Shown here: positions 47,336 to 57,892 of the stretch, in pieces
Layout of the letters: each line of letters starts with the position of its first letter
Position numbering within the stretch: position 1 is the stretch's first letter
Assembly (NCBI GenBank): GCA_024644465.1
Contig: JAHEKY010000001.1
Span: 48,637-112,636 of the forward strand
Origin: Ilumatobacteraceae bacterium
GTDB taxonomy: Bacteria; Actinomycetota; Acidimicrobiia; Acidimicrobiales; Ilumatobacteraceae
Length of the DNA: 64,000 bases
Direction: 5' to 3'
Made by a program: the position numbers and the translations under genes
The notes under the pieces: model-generated
The model's input: the letters and a program-made list of their open reading frames with translations, nothing else
Told to the model about the DNA's origin: nothing
Database searches by the model: none

Positions 47336-48697
47336 ATGGACTACGTCGCCGAACCGGCTCGGAACATCCCGGTCTTGACGCGTGCCGACGTCGTCGTCGT
47401 CGGCAGCGGTCCGGGCGGGCTCGCCGCGGCACTCGCTGCGGCCCGAACCGGGGTGTCGGTCGTGCTGCTCGAACGCAACGGGTGCTTCGGCGGAAACATC
47501 ACCGCCGTCGGCGTCGAGGGCTTCGCCTGGTACCGCCACGAGGGAACCGTCGACAGCGAGGGCATCGGCATCGAGTTCGAACAGCGGGCGCGCCAGATGG
47601 GCGCAGCCCAACCCGAACCACAGTCGGACAGCCACGCGCTCGACGGTGAACTGTTCAAGTACGTCGCCGACACGCTCGTGGCCGAAGCGGGCATCGAGGC
47701 GCTGCTGCACTGTTCGGTCGTCGCACCGATCATCGAGAGCGACGAACTGCGGGGCGTGATCGTCGAGAGCAAGTCGGGGCGACATGCGGTGCTCGGCGAA
47801 CGCGTCATCGACGCGAGCGGCGATGCGGACGTCGCTGCCCGGGCGGGCGCGCCGACGAGGCTCGCCCCGCGCGAGTCGTTGATGGCCGCGTCGGTGATGT
47901 TCCACCTCAGCGGTGTCGACAAGCAGGCGTTCCTCGCCGGCGTCGCCGCCGACCCCCAGACCTACCGCGACTGGGCGGGCGAGGGCTGGGCGATGGAGAC
48001 GAGCGGCAAGGAGGACGAGATGTTCTCACCGTTCCTGCGCAAGCCGTTCGAGCAGGCGGTCGACGCCGGCGTCATCCCACGCGATGTGACGACGATCGGC
48101 GGGACATGGGGTGCGATCTCGGACCAGGGCGAGCTGACGTACCTGAACCTCGTCCACCTCGCGGGAATCGATGGCACCGACGTGCGCAGCCTGACCGCCG
48201 GCGAGATCGAAGGACGACGGCAGGCGGTGCTCGCAGCAGAAGCGCTGCGCCGCTTCACGCCGGGTTGTGAACGGGCGAAGATCCGCAACTTCGGCATGAC
48301 GATCGGCATCCGCGACACCCGCAAGATCGACGCGGCGTACAACATGACCGCCGACGACGTGCGCGAGCAGGGGCGCTTCGACGACTCGATCGGCATCTTC
48401 CCGGAGTTCATCGACGGCTACGGCATCCTCGTGCTGCCGACGACCGGCCGGTTCTTCGAGGTGCCGTACCGCTCCATGCTGCCCAAGCGCGTCGACAACC
48501 TGCTCGTCGCCGGTCGCAGCATCGGCGGCGACCGGGTCAGCCACGCAGCCGTGCGCAACATGATGTGCTGCACGGTCAGCGGCCAGGGCGCCGGCGTCGC
48601 CGCGGCGATCTCCGTGCGAGCCGGCCGCGGCGTGTCCGCCGTCGACATCGACGCCGTCCAGACAGAGCTCCGCCGTCAGGGCGCCCGCCTCCACTGA
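47336..48697 (+). CDS. FAD-dependent oxidoreductase (FAD_oxidored family)
   Basis: A 453-residue flavoprotein. The dinucleotide-binding motif is VVVVGSGPGGLAAALAAART, followed by LLERNGCFGGNITAVGV, the conserved segment of the PF12831-type oxidoreductases. The C-terminus has RSMLPKRVDNLLVAGRSIGG and NMMCCTVSGQGAGVAAAI, where FAD ribityl contacts are expected. It comes 12 bp after the luciferase-like gene and is probably in one operon with it. Its stop is followed by a tandem repeat. Reaction unknown. Confidence 0.88.
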   Translation: MDYVAEPARNIPVLTRADVVVVGSGPGGLAAALAAARTGVSVVLLERNGCFGGNITAVGVEGFAWYRHEGTVDSEGIGIEFEQRARQMGAAQPEPQSDSHALDGELFKYVADTLVAEAGIEALLHCSVVAPIIESDELRGVIVESKSGRHAVLGERVIDASGDADVAARAGAPTRLAPRESLMAASVMFHLSGVDKQAFLAGVAADPQTYRDWAGEGWAMETSGKEDEMFSPFLRKPFEQAVDAGVIPRDVTTIGGTWGAISDQGELTYLNLVHLAGIDGTDVRSLTAGEIEGRRQAVLAAEALRRFTPGCERAKIRNFGMTIGIRDTRKIDAAYNMTADDVREQGRFDDSIGIFPEFIDGYGILVLPTTGRFFEVPYRSMLPKRVDNLLVAGRSIGGDRVSHAAVRNMMCCTVSGQGAGVAAAISVRAGRGVSAVDIDAVQTELRRQGARLH

Positions 48698-48723
48698 CCA
48701 CCCACCACGCCAACCGCCCCCCA

Positions 48724-48838
48724 TTCCGGTGAGAGGTGAGAGCACCTGTCCCACCCAACTCTCACCGCACGGGTCGTCCGCCGCCTTCCGGTGAGAGGTG
48801 AGAGCACCGGTCCCACCCAACTCTCACCGCACGGGTCG
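48724..48838. repeat. 53-bp tandem direct repeat with internal inverted repeats
   Basis: Two 53-bp copies (48724-48776 and 48786-48838), period 62 bp, differing at a single base (CACCTGTC versus CACCGGTC). Each contains GGTGAGAGGTGAGAG and, 16-23 bases later, CTCTCACC, so each copy can form a hairpin in two registers. The element fills the gap between two convergent genes and ends 10 bp before the acyl-AMP ligase stop. No T-run follows. Confidence 0.92.
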
Positions 48839-48848
48839 AGCGTGGCGG

Positions 48849-50597
48849 TCAGACGGTGTCGACGAGGGCGAGTTCCTCGGCGAGGTACTCGGCCTTGCAC
48901 TTCGCGCGCTGGAGCTTGCCACTGCTCGTCTTCGGGATCGTGCCCGGATCGACGAGCATCACGTCCCGCGGCGGCAGCCCGCAGACCTCGAGCGTGCGAT
49001 GGTGGATCCGCTCGCGGATGTCGGCGAAACCGCCGGACGTGTCCGTCGGGCGCACCTCGGCCACGACGATCACGCTCTCCTTGCCCTTGTAGCCCTCCAT
49101 CCCGAACGCGATCACGTTGCCGGCGCGTACACCGTCGAGCCGGCCGACCGCCCGCTCGATGTCCTCGGGGAACACGTTGCGACCGCCGACGATGATCACG
49201 TCCTTGATGCGGCCACACATCACCAGTTCCCCGTCGAGCAGGTAGGCGAGGTCACCGGTGCGCAGCCAACCGTCACGGAAGAGCGCCGTCGTCGCATCGG
49301 GCCGCTTGTAGTACCCGGGCGTCACGGACGTGCCCCGCAGCAAGAGCTCGCCGACGTGTCGCTCCGGCAGTTCCTCGTACGTGTCCGGATCGACGACGCG
49401 CATCTCGAGACCGGGAACCGCCCTGCCGAGCAACGGCAACCGGCGGGCCGTCACGGCGAACTCGTCGGGGTCGCGGACCTCGATCGGCTTGGCGAGACGC
49501 TGCGTCTCGAGCACGATCCGGTCGACCGTGTCGGTGACGAGCCCACGCCCGCGAGGCGGGAACGCACCCCCGATCGCCACCTCGGCCATCCCGAACGCGG
49601 GGAACACGCTGCCCGAGTCGAACCCGAATCGCTGTGCGTGCTCGACGAAGGCGTCGACGGCGCGGGGGTCGACCGGTTCGGCACCGGACAACGCCAGCGT
49701 CAGGCTCGACAGGTCGAGGTCGACGCCCTGGCTCGCGAACCGCTGCAGCGCACGCGTCGCGAGCACCCATGAGAAGTTCGGCCCGGCCGTGGCCGTGCAG
49801 CGGTAGTCCGACAGCCACCGCATCCAGTTTCCCGGATGCGCGAGGAAGTCCTGCGGTGCCGCCTGCACGAGGTCGGTCCCCTTCGTCATCGGGAGGGCGA
49901 GGAAACCGACGAGACCCATGTCGTGGTACAGCGGCAGCCACGACATCATCGTCTCGTCGGCGCCGAGTTCGGCCGCGACGCAGCACGCGTCGATGTTCGC
50001 GGAGAGCACTCGGTCGGGAATCATCACCCCCTTCGGCTCGCTCGTCGAACCGCTCGTGTACTGGAGGATGACCAGCCGGTCGGGATCGTGCGGCGGCAAC
50101 TCGAGCGCGTCACCGGTCGGCACGTTCGGTGCGCCGGGCATGACCGAGGCCATCGGTTCCAGTGGGGGGTCGCCGTCGGCCGCGGTGTAGAAGTCGGCGA
50201 GGAGATCGTCGATCAGTACGAGCTTCGCGTCACCGTGACGGATGCGGGCGCGGGTGTTGTCGATGAACACGTCGAGCGAACCCATCCGCATCGGCAACGG
50301 CAGGACCATCGACGCGATGCCCGCGAGCCAGCAGCCCCGGACGATCGTCATCAGCTGCCGGCTCGTCGGCCCCAGCACGGCGACGTGGTCGCCGGGGAGC
50401 AACCCCTTTGCCTGCAGCGCGGCGCCGACGGCCCGGGCGTCGTCGTGGATCTCGCGCCACGAGACCAGCGCAGGCCGGCCGTCGGGATCGAGTTCGCCCA
50501 TCACGGACTGGCCGACGAACCGCACCCCGGTCCCCCGGTCGGTGGCGGCTTCGAGCCGGGTGATCGTCGAATCGAACGTCGCGCCGTCCATCGTCAC
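48849..50597 (-). CDS. Fatty acyl-AMP ligase (FadD/FAAL family)
   Basis: A 582-residue adenylate-forming enzyme. The P-loop-like motif is LQYTSGSTSEPKGVMI, followed by SWLPLYHDMGLVGFL, a segment typical of FAAL proteins that activate fatty acids as acyl-AMP for transfer to acyl carrier proteins. YLLDGELVMCGRIKDVIIV and GRNVFPEDIERAV are the C-terminal motifs. The GTG at 50597 or ATG at 50591 may be the start. No polyketide synthase is adjacent. The Zn-ribbon gene begins upstream and ends 20 bp before it; the P450 lies divergent beyond that. Confidence 0.88.
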   Translation of the reverse strand: MTMDGATFDSTITRLEAATDRGTGVRFVGQSVMGELDPDGRPALVSWREIHDDARAVGAALQAKGLLPGDHVAVLGPTSRQLMTIVRGCWLAGIASMVLPLPMRMGSLDVFIDNTRARIRHGDAKLVLIDDLLADFYTAADGDPPLEPMASVMPGAPNVPTGDALELPPHDPDRLVILQYTSGSTSEPKGVMIPDRVLSANIDACCVAAELGADETMMSWLPLYHDMGLVGFLALPMTKGTDLVQAAPQDFLAHPGNWMRWLSDYRCTATAGPNFSWVLATRALQRFASQGVDLDLSSLTLALSGAEPVDPRAVDAFVEHAQRFGFDSGSVFPAFGMAEVAIGGAFPPRGRGLVTDTVDRIVLETQRLAKPIEVRDPDEFAVTARRLPLLGRAVPGLEMRVVDPDTYEELPERHVGELLLRGTSVTPGYYKRPDATTALFRDGWLRTGDLAYLLDGELVMCGRIKDVIIVGGRNVFPEDIERAVGRLDGVRAGNVIAFGMEGYKGKESVIVVAEVRPTDTSGGFADIRERIHHRTLEVCGLPPRDVMLVDPGTIPKTSSGKLQRAKCKAEYLAEELALVDTV

Positions 50598-50617
50598 GAC
50601 CGTAATCCGCGGCGCGG

Positions 50618-50938
50618 CTATTGACTGCCGCCGAGGCGGTCCGGGAGGTGGTGCGTCGACCCGCCGCGCACCTTGACCTCCCTCGGGTCACAGTCGTGGC
50701 AGCCGTACTCGACGTGGATGCCCTGGATCGACATCTGGGTCCCGCGCGACTTCTCGAGGATCAGTTGCGGCAGGTGGTACAGGTCGTCGCCACCGCATGT
50801 CGGACAGCGCGGCCGGGGATCGCGCACCCACTTCACCTGGCAGGCCGCGCACGTCAACTCGATCGTGCCGTCGCCGACCGGCTCGCCGCTCAGGTGTTCG
50901 TCCGACGAGCACGCCGGACACACGATGTCGAGTGCCAC
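50618..50938 (-). CDS. Small multi-zinc-ribbon protein
   Basis: A 106-residue protein with four CxxC pairs: CPAC (7-10), CAAC, CPTC and CHDC near residue 80, enough for two zinc ribbons. The start is MALDIVCPACSSDEHLSG. The tail is short and basic/His-containing. I cannot name it. It probably binds nucleic acid or protein. It precedes the acyl-AMP ligase by 20 bp on the same strand and is divergent from the P450 across 56 bp. Confidence 0.7.
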   Translation of the reverse strand: MALDIVCPACSSDEHLSGEPVGDGTIELTCAACQVKWVRDPRPRCPTCGGDDLYHLPQLILEKSRGTQMSIQGIHVEYGCHDCDPREVKVRGGSTHHLPDRLGGSQ

Positions 50939-50994
50939 GCCCGGAGACTACGCCCAGTGCCCGCGTTGCCGGCGCGATCGGCAAGGATGGCCGA

Positions 50995-52254
50995 ATGCCC
51001 GAATACCGCACGATCGACGACATCCGACTGGGCGACAACGAGTTCTGGACGAGGTCGATCGACGACCGCCACGAGGCGTTCGCGAAGTTGCGCAACGAGA
51101 GCAAGAACGGCGACGGGATGTGCTTCCACGAAGAGATCTCCGTCATCGAGGGCGGAATCCGCGGGCCCGGCTTCTGGTCGGCTGTGACGTACGACGACGT
51201 GCGCGCGATCAACCGCAACCCGCAAGCGTTCTCGTCGGCCAGCGGGATCACGCTCGGGGAAGTGCCGCCCGAGTCGCTGGAGTTCTTCGGTTCGATGATC
51301 GTGCTCGACGACCCGCGCCACGCCAAGATGCGCCTGCTCGTCCAGAAGGGCTTCACCCCCAAGACGATCGCTTCGATTGAGGAGTCGGTGCGCGCCCGGG
51401 CGAAGCGGCTCGTCGCCGACGTCCGCGAAATGGGCGACTGCGACTTCGTCGAGCAACTCGCAGCTCCCCTGCCGCTCGGCGTGATCTGCGACATGCTGGG
51501 CGTGCCGCCGGAGGACGAGCAGCAGATCTTCGACTGGACGAACATCATCCTCGGCGCCGGTGACCCGGACTTCGCGATGGACCTCGATGCGCTGATCCTG
51601 GGCGCGGCCGGGATGTTCGACTACGCCCAGGCACTCGGCCAGGATCGGCTCGACCGCCCGACCGACGACATCGCGTCGATCCTGATGCACGCCGAAGTCG
51701 ACGGCGAGCGGCTGACCGCCTCGGAGTTCGGTTCGTTTTTCATCCTCCTGGCGGTCGCCGGCAACGAGACGACTCGGAACGCGATCTCGTGGGGGATGCA
51801 CCAGCTGACCGCCCATCCCGACCAACGCCGCCAGCTGCAGGAGAACTACGCCGAGATGTCGCTCGCGGCCGCCGACGAGATCGTGCGGTGGGCGTCGCCG
51901 GTGATCCACATGCGGCGCACCGCGAACCACGACATCGAGGTCGGGACCACCAAGATCTCGGCGGGTGAGAAGGTGGTGATGTGGTACTGGTCCGGCAACC
52001 GTGACGAGGACTGGTTCCCGCACGGCGAGCGCTTCGACATCAACCGGCCGAACACGAAGGACATGGAGGGATACGGCGCCGGCGGTCCCCACTTCTGCCT
52101 CGGCGCCAACCTCGCGCGCCGCGAGATCCAGGTGATGTTCGACGAGATCTTCACCCAGATCCCGAGGCTGGAGATCTCCGGCGAGCCCGACCGGCTGGTC
52201 AGTGGCTTCATCAACGGCATCAAGCGGATGCCGTGCACGCTCGACCCCGGCTGA
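50995..52254 (+). CDS. Cytochrome P450
   Basis: A 419-residue P450 starting MPEYRTIDDIRLGDNEFWT at ATG 50995; the longer track ORF overlaps the Zn-ribbon gene. The oxygen-binding I helix is LLAVAGNETTRNAISWGM, the K-helix ExxR is EIVRW, and the heme-binding loop is YGAGGPHFCLGANLARREIQ with the axial cysteine. It looks like the actinobacterial CYP125/142-like group that oxidises sterol or lipid side chains; this subgroup assignment is tentative. It would need ferredoxin and reductase from elsewhere. Confidence 0.92.
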   Translation: MPEYRTIDDIRLGDNEFWTRSIDDRHEAFAKLRNESKNGDGMCFHEEISVIEGGIRGPGFWSAVTYDDVRAINRNPQAFSSASGITLGEVPPESLEFFGSMIVLDDPRHAKMRLLVQKGFTPKTIASIEESVRARAKRLVADVREMGDCDFVEQLAAPLPLGVICDMLGVPPEDEQQIFDWTNIILGAGDPDFAMDLDALILGAAGMFDYAQALGQDRLDRPTDDIASILMHAEVDGERLTASEFGSFFILLAVAGNETTRNAISWGMHQLTAHPDQRRQLQENYAEMSLAAADEIVRWASPVIHMRRTANHDIEVGTTKISAGEKVVMWYWSGNRDEDWFPHGERFDINRPNTKDMEGYGAGGPHFCLGANLARREIQVMFDEIFTQIPRLEISGEPDRLVSGFINGIKRMPCTLDPG

Positions 52255-52388
52255 CATCCCGCCGGCGGCCACCCAGCGCGGTCGGCCGCGCGGTGCCGAA
52301 CGTCATCGCCGCAGTGTGCGGTGAGCCACAGTCCCCGTTCGGAACCTCGTGCACAGTTGTCGTGTCCCCACCCGACTGGAGTTGCACG

Positions 52389-53048
52389 ATGTTCCCGATT
52401 GACCCGATCTCGGTCCGCCAGCTGCACGACGCCGACATGCTCGTCGCAGAACAGGCACGCACGCGGCACCCGGTGGCCCGCCGCCGTCCCCGGCGGTGGC
52501 GCCCGGAGCTGAAGGTGCTCACCAGAGGTCTGCTGTCGATGCTCGACACGAGCCGTCGGCCCACCCCGGGCCCGCTGACCGCATCGCACGAGTTGTTCGC
52601 AGGCCTCGACGCAGCCGAGCTGGAGCGGATCGGGCAGTTCCTCACCGTGGTCGACGTCCCGGCCGGCCGCTCACTGGGCCGCCAGGGTGCACTGGCGCGC
52701 GAGTTCGTCACGGTGATCGACGGACAGGTCGGCGTGACGATCGACGGCGTGCCGAACGCCGTGTTCGACCGCGGCTCGCACTTCGGTGCGCTGCCGCTGC
52801 TCGACAACGAGGTCAGCCCGGTCCATCGGGCGTCGTTCAGCACGATGGTGCCGTCGCGCATCGCCGTCGCGGGCCCGGCGGAGTTCCGGGGGATGCTGCG
52901 CGACTTCCCGACGGTCGCCGAGCGGATCCACGCGATGACGAAGATCCGGAGGGCCTACCTCAACGGCCTGGCGGACGCACGGGTCGACGACCACGTGCCC
53001 GTGGAGATCATCGAGACGATCGAGTACCCGGCGCACATGGTGGCCTAG
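52389..53048 (+). CDS. Cyclic nucleotide-binding-domain protein without HTH
   Basis: A 219-residue protein starting MFPIDPISVRQLHDADML. After a basic N-terminal segment (about 25-55, HPVARRRPRRWRPELKV), a cNMP-binding beta-roll runs from LFAGLDAAELERIGQFL to about 195. The phosphate-binding cassette is degenerate (HFGALPLLDNEVSPVHRAS): Ala replaces the Glu that holds the ribose. No DNA-binding helix-turn-helix follows, so it is not a Crp-type regulator. Partner or ligand unknown. It is followed by a bidirectional hairpin. Confidence 0.78.
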   Translation: MFPIDPISVRQLHDADMLVAEQARTRHPVARRRPRRWRPELKVLTRGLLSMLDTSRRPTPGPLTASHELFAGLDAAELERIGQFLTVVDVPAGRSLGRQGALAREFVTVIDGQVGVTIDGVPNAVFDRGSHFGALPLLDNEVSPVHRASFSTMVPSRIAVAGPAEFRGMLRDFPTVAERIHAMTKIRRAYLNGLADARVDDHVPVEIIETIEYPAHMVA

Positions 53049-53062
53049 GTCGGGCGGACACG

Positions 53063-53099
53063 CCTGTTCAGGGTGGCGGGAGGGGCCGCCCTGAACAGG
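53063..53099. terminator. Bidirectional terminator-like hairpin
   Basis: CCTGTTCAGGGTGGC pairs with GCCGCCCTGAACAGG (15 bp with one wobble) around a 7-base loop. It occupies nearly the whole 51-bp gap between two convergent genes and ends exactly at the ACT gene stop. No U-run on either side. Confidence 0.65.
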
Positions 53100-53474
53100 T
53101 CAGTTCTGGCCGAGCGCAGACTTGAGTGCGGGGAGGTCCTGCGACCCGAACACGACCCGGTTGCGCGTCGCGAGGTAGACGAGGTCGAGGTCGACGCCCG
53201 CCTCGGCGATCTTGCGCGTCAGGTCGGCCAGTTCACCGGGCCGGTCCTGGACCTCGACCACGACGACCTCGCGCTCGCTCGTGACCGCGACGTGGGAGAT
53301 GCCGAGCACGTGCCGCGCCGCCTCCGCGTGCGGCACCAGGATGTGGATCTGGCCGGTCGCAGGGGGGCCGGTACACGTCGCGGCCGACATGTTGACGCCG
53401 GCATCGCTGATCGCCGCCGCGACTTTCGCGAGCGCCCCCGGCTCGTCGTCCACCTCGATCACCAGGTCCATCAT
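53100..53474 (-). CDS. Double ACT-domain protein
   Basis: A 124-residue protein made of two ACT-like domains. The first is MDLVIEVDDEPGALAKVAAA to about residue 65, the second VVVVEVQDRPGELADLTRKI to the end. ACT domains bind amino acids or other small ligands. The start is the ATGATG at 53474, with GGGGGT about 12 bases upstream; the second ATG is equally possible. It is a stand-alone regulator of unknown partner, on the same strand as the serine hydrolase, which ends 130 bp beyond its start. Confidence 0.85.
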   Translation of the reverse strand: MMDLVIEVDDEPGALAKVAAAISDAGVNMSAATCTGPPATGQIHILVPHAEAARHVLGISHVAVTSEREVVVVEVQDRPGELADLTRKIAEAGVDLDLVYLATRNRVVFGSQDLPALKSALGQN

Positions 53475-53603
53475 TCGGTACTGACCCCCACGTTGTCTCG
53501 CTTGGTTACTCGCATCCTCATCGCGAGACGGGGTCGATTGCAAGTGGCGGGGGCGACTTTCGCCCACATCACCCCGCGTGGGCGGTCGACCGGCGGGACG
53601 CGG

Positions 53604-54764
53604 TCAGAGGCAGGCGCGGACCGCCTCGTTGAGCGCGATCGTGCGGGGGTCGCCGGCGATGCCGTTCGCCATCTGGTTCATCACGTAGCCGTAGCCGACC
53701 TTCGCCTCGGGATCTGCATAGCCGAGCGACCCGCCGGCTCCTGCGTGGCCGAACGACGAGCCGGTGAGCAGCGGTGTCAGCTCACCGTCGAGCATGAAGC
53801 CGTAGCCGAAACGGCTGTTCGCGACCAGGCAGGCGTCCGGACCGTTGACCCGTTCGGCGCTCGCTTCGCCGACGGTGTCGGTCGCCAGCAGGCGGACGCC
53901 GTCGACGTCGGCGACCGACGCACCGTACATCCGCGCCAGGCTGCGCGCGGTCGTGATGCCATTGGCTGCGGGCATCTCGGTCGCGTGCACTTCACGCGAG
54001 TTGAACGGGTTGTTCGTCGGGTCGAGCGCCAGCACCGCACCGTTCATCGTCAAGGCTTTGAATCCGTTCGTACCGGGGCCCATCACCGTCATCATCAGGG
54101 CGAGCAACTCCGGGTCGGTCGTCGGCGGCGCGACCTCGAGGCGGCTGACTCGCGGCTCCTCCTGTTCGGGTAGCCCGATCCAGAAATCGAGACCGAGCGG
54201 CCCGGCGACCTCCTCCGCGAAGTACGTCCCGAGCGTGCGTCCGTCGACCCGTCGGACCAGTTCGCCGGCGAGCCAGCCGTACGTCAGGGCGTGGTAGCCG
54301 TGCTGCGTGCCCGGTTCCCAGACCGGTGCCTGGCTCTCGAGCGCCGCGACGACCGGCTCGACGGCGACGATGTCCGTCAGCGTGAGCGGGGCGTCGACGA
54401 ACGGCAGACCACCCTGGTGGCTCATCATCTGTCCGACGGTGATCGACTCCTTGCCACCAGCGGCGAACTCGGGCCAGTACGAGGCGACCGGCGCGTCGTA
54501 GTCGATGGCGCCGGCCTCGGCCAGACGGGCGACGCAGATCGCAGCAGCGCCCTTCGTCGTGGAGAAGACGAGCTGGAGCGTGTCCTCGGTCCATGCCGCG
54601 CCCGTCTGCTTGTCGGCGACCCCGGCCCACAGATCCGCCTTCATCTCGCCGTCGACGTACACGCTGAACGCCGCGCCGAGCTCGCCGTGCTCCGAAAAAT
54701 TCCGCTCGAAGGTGTCGGCGACTGCCCCGTATCCGTCCGCGACGGTTCCGTTGATCTCGGTCAT
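53604..54764 (-). CDS. Serine hydrolase (beta-lactamase class C-like / EstB family)
   Basis: A 386-residue serine hydrolase. The catalytic SxxK is in [20 protein letters not shown] (Ser-Thr-Thr-Lys). The Tyr motif of the group is in [26 protein letters not shown]-type and [19 protein letters not shown] are the third-motif-like segments. Such proteins are often esterases (family VIII) rather than beta-lactamases. No signal peptide is visible, so it is probably cytoplasmic. It is divergent from leuS across 72 bp. Confidence 0.88.
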   Translation of the reverse strand: MTEINGTVADGYGAVADTFERNFSEHGELGAAFSVYVDGEMKADLWAGVADKQTGAAWTEDTLQLVFSTTKGAAAICVARLAEAGAIDYDAPVASYWPEFAAGGKESITVGQMMSHQGGLPFVDAPLTLTDIVAVEPVVAALESQAPVWEPGTQHGYHALTYGWLAGELVRRVDGRTLGTYFAEEVAGPLGLDFWIGLPEQEEPRVSRLEVAPPTTDPELLALMMTVMGPGTNGFKALTMNGAVLALDPTNNPFNSREVHATEMPAANGITTARSLARMYGASVADVDGVRLLATDTVGEASAERVNGPDACLVANSRFGYGFMLDGELTPLLTGSSFGHAGAGGSLGYADPEAKVGYGYVMNQMANGIAGDPRTIALNEAVRACL

Positions 54765-54836
54765 CGCGCCAACGTAGTCAGCGCCGGAAAGGATTGGCTT
54801 GTCGCAGCGACGGACGCCTTAGGCTGGTCGGACGAT

Positions 54837-57716
<2,880 letters not shown>

Positions 57717-57720
57717 CGAC

Positions 57721-57892
57721 GACCGGCGCCTGCGGCGCCCCCGGCGACTTCGTCGCCGACATTGAGTCGTCGGGCGTCGCCCGACCTCGCTGCGCTCGGA
57801 CACGAACCGGACGTCGGGCTCCGCCCGACCCTCGCTGCGCTCGGACACGAACCGGACGTCGGGCTCCGCCCGACCCTCGCTGCGCTCGGACG
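57721..57892. repeat. Hairpin-rich tandem repeat array (45-bp unit)
   Basis: The gap between convergent leuS and the MMPL gene is filled by short perfect hairpins with 3-base loops: GGCGCC-TGC-GGCGCC, GGCGAC-TTC-GTCGCC, then three copies of a unit containing GTCGGGC-N3-GCCCGAC followed by CTCGCTGCGCTCGGACACG. The units start at 57768 (44 bp), 57812 (45 bp) and 57857 (partial, cut by the MMPL stop). On the minus strand the full units are in frame (15 residues), but no gene needs them. Confidence 0.88.

Noticed and set aside
48724-48838. Repeat considered as CRISPR
   Set aside because: There are only two copies with a 9-bp spacer, internal hairpins and no cas genes.
53604-54764. Antibiotic resistance beta-lactamase
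   Set aside because: The SxxK is present, but there is no signal peptide and the motifs fit esterase-like relatives better.
57721-57892. Reading the tandem array as a coding extension of the MMPL protein
   Set aside because: The frame has a TAG stop at 57893 and the units lie after it. The repeated 15-residue peptide has no similarity to MMPL tails.
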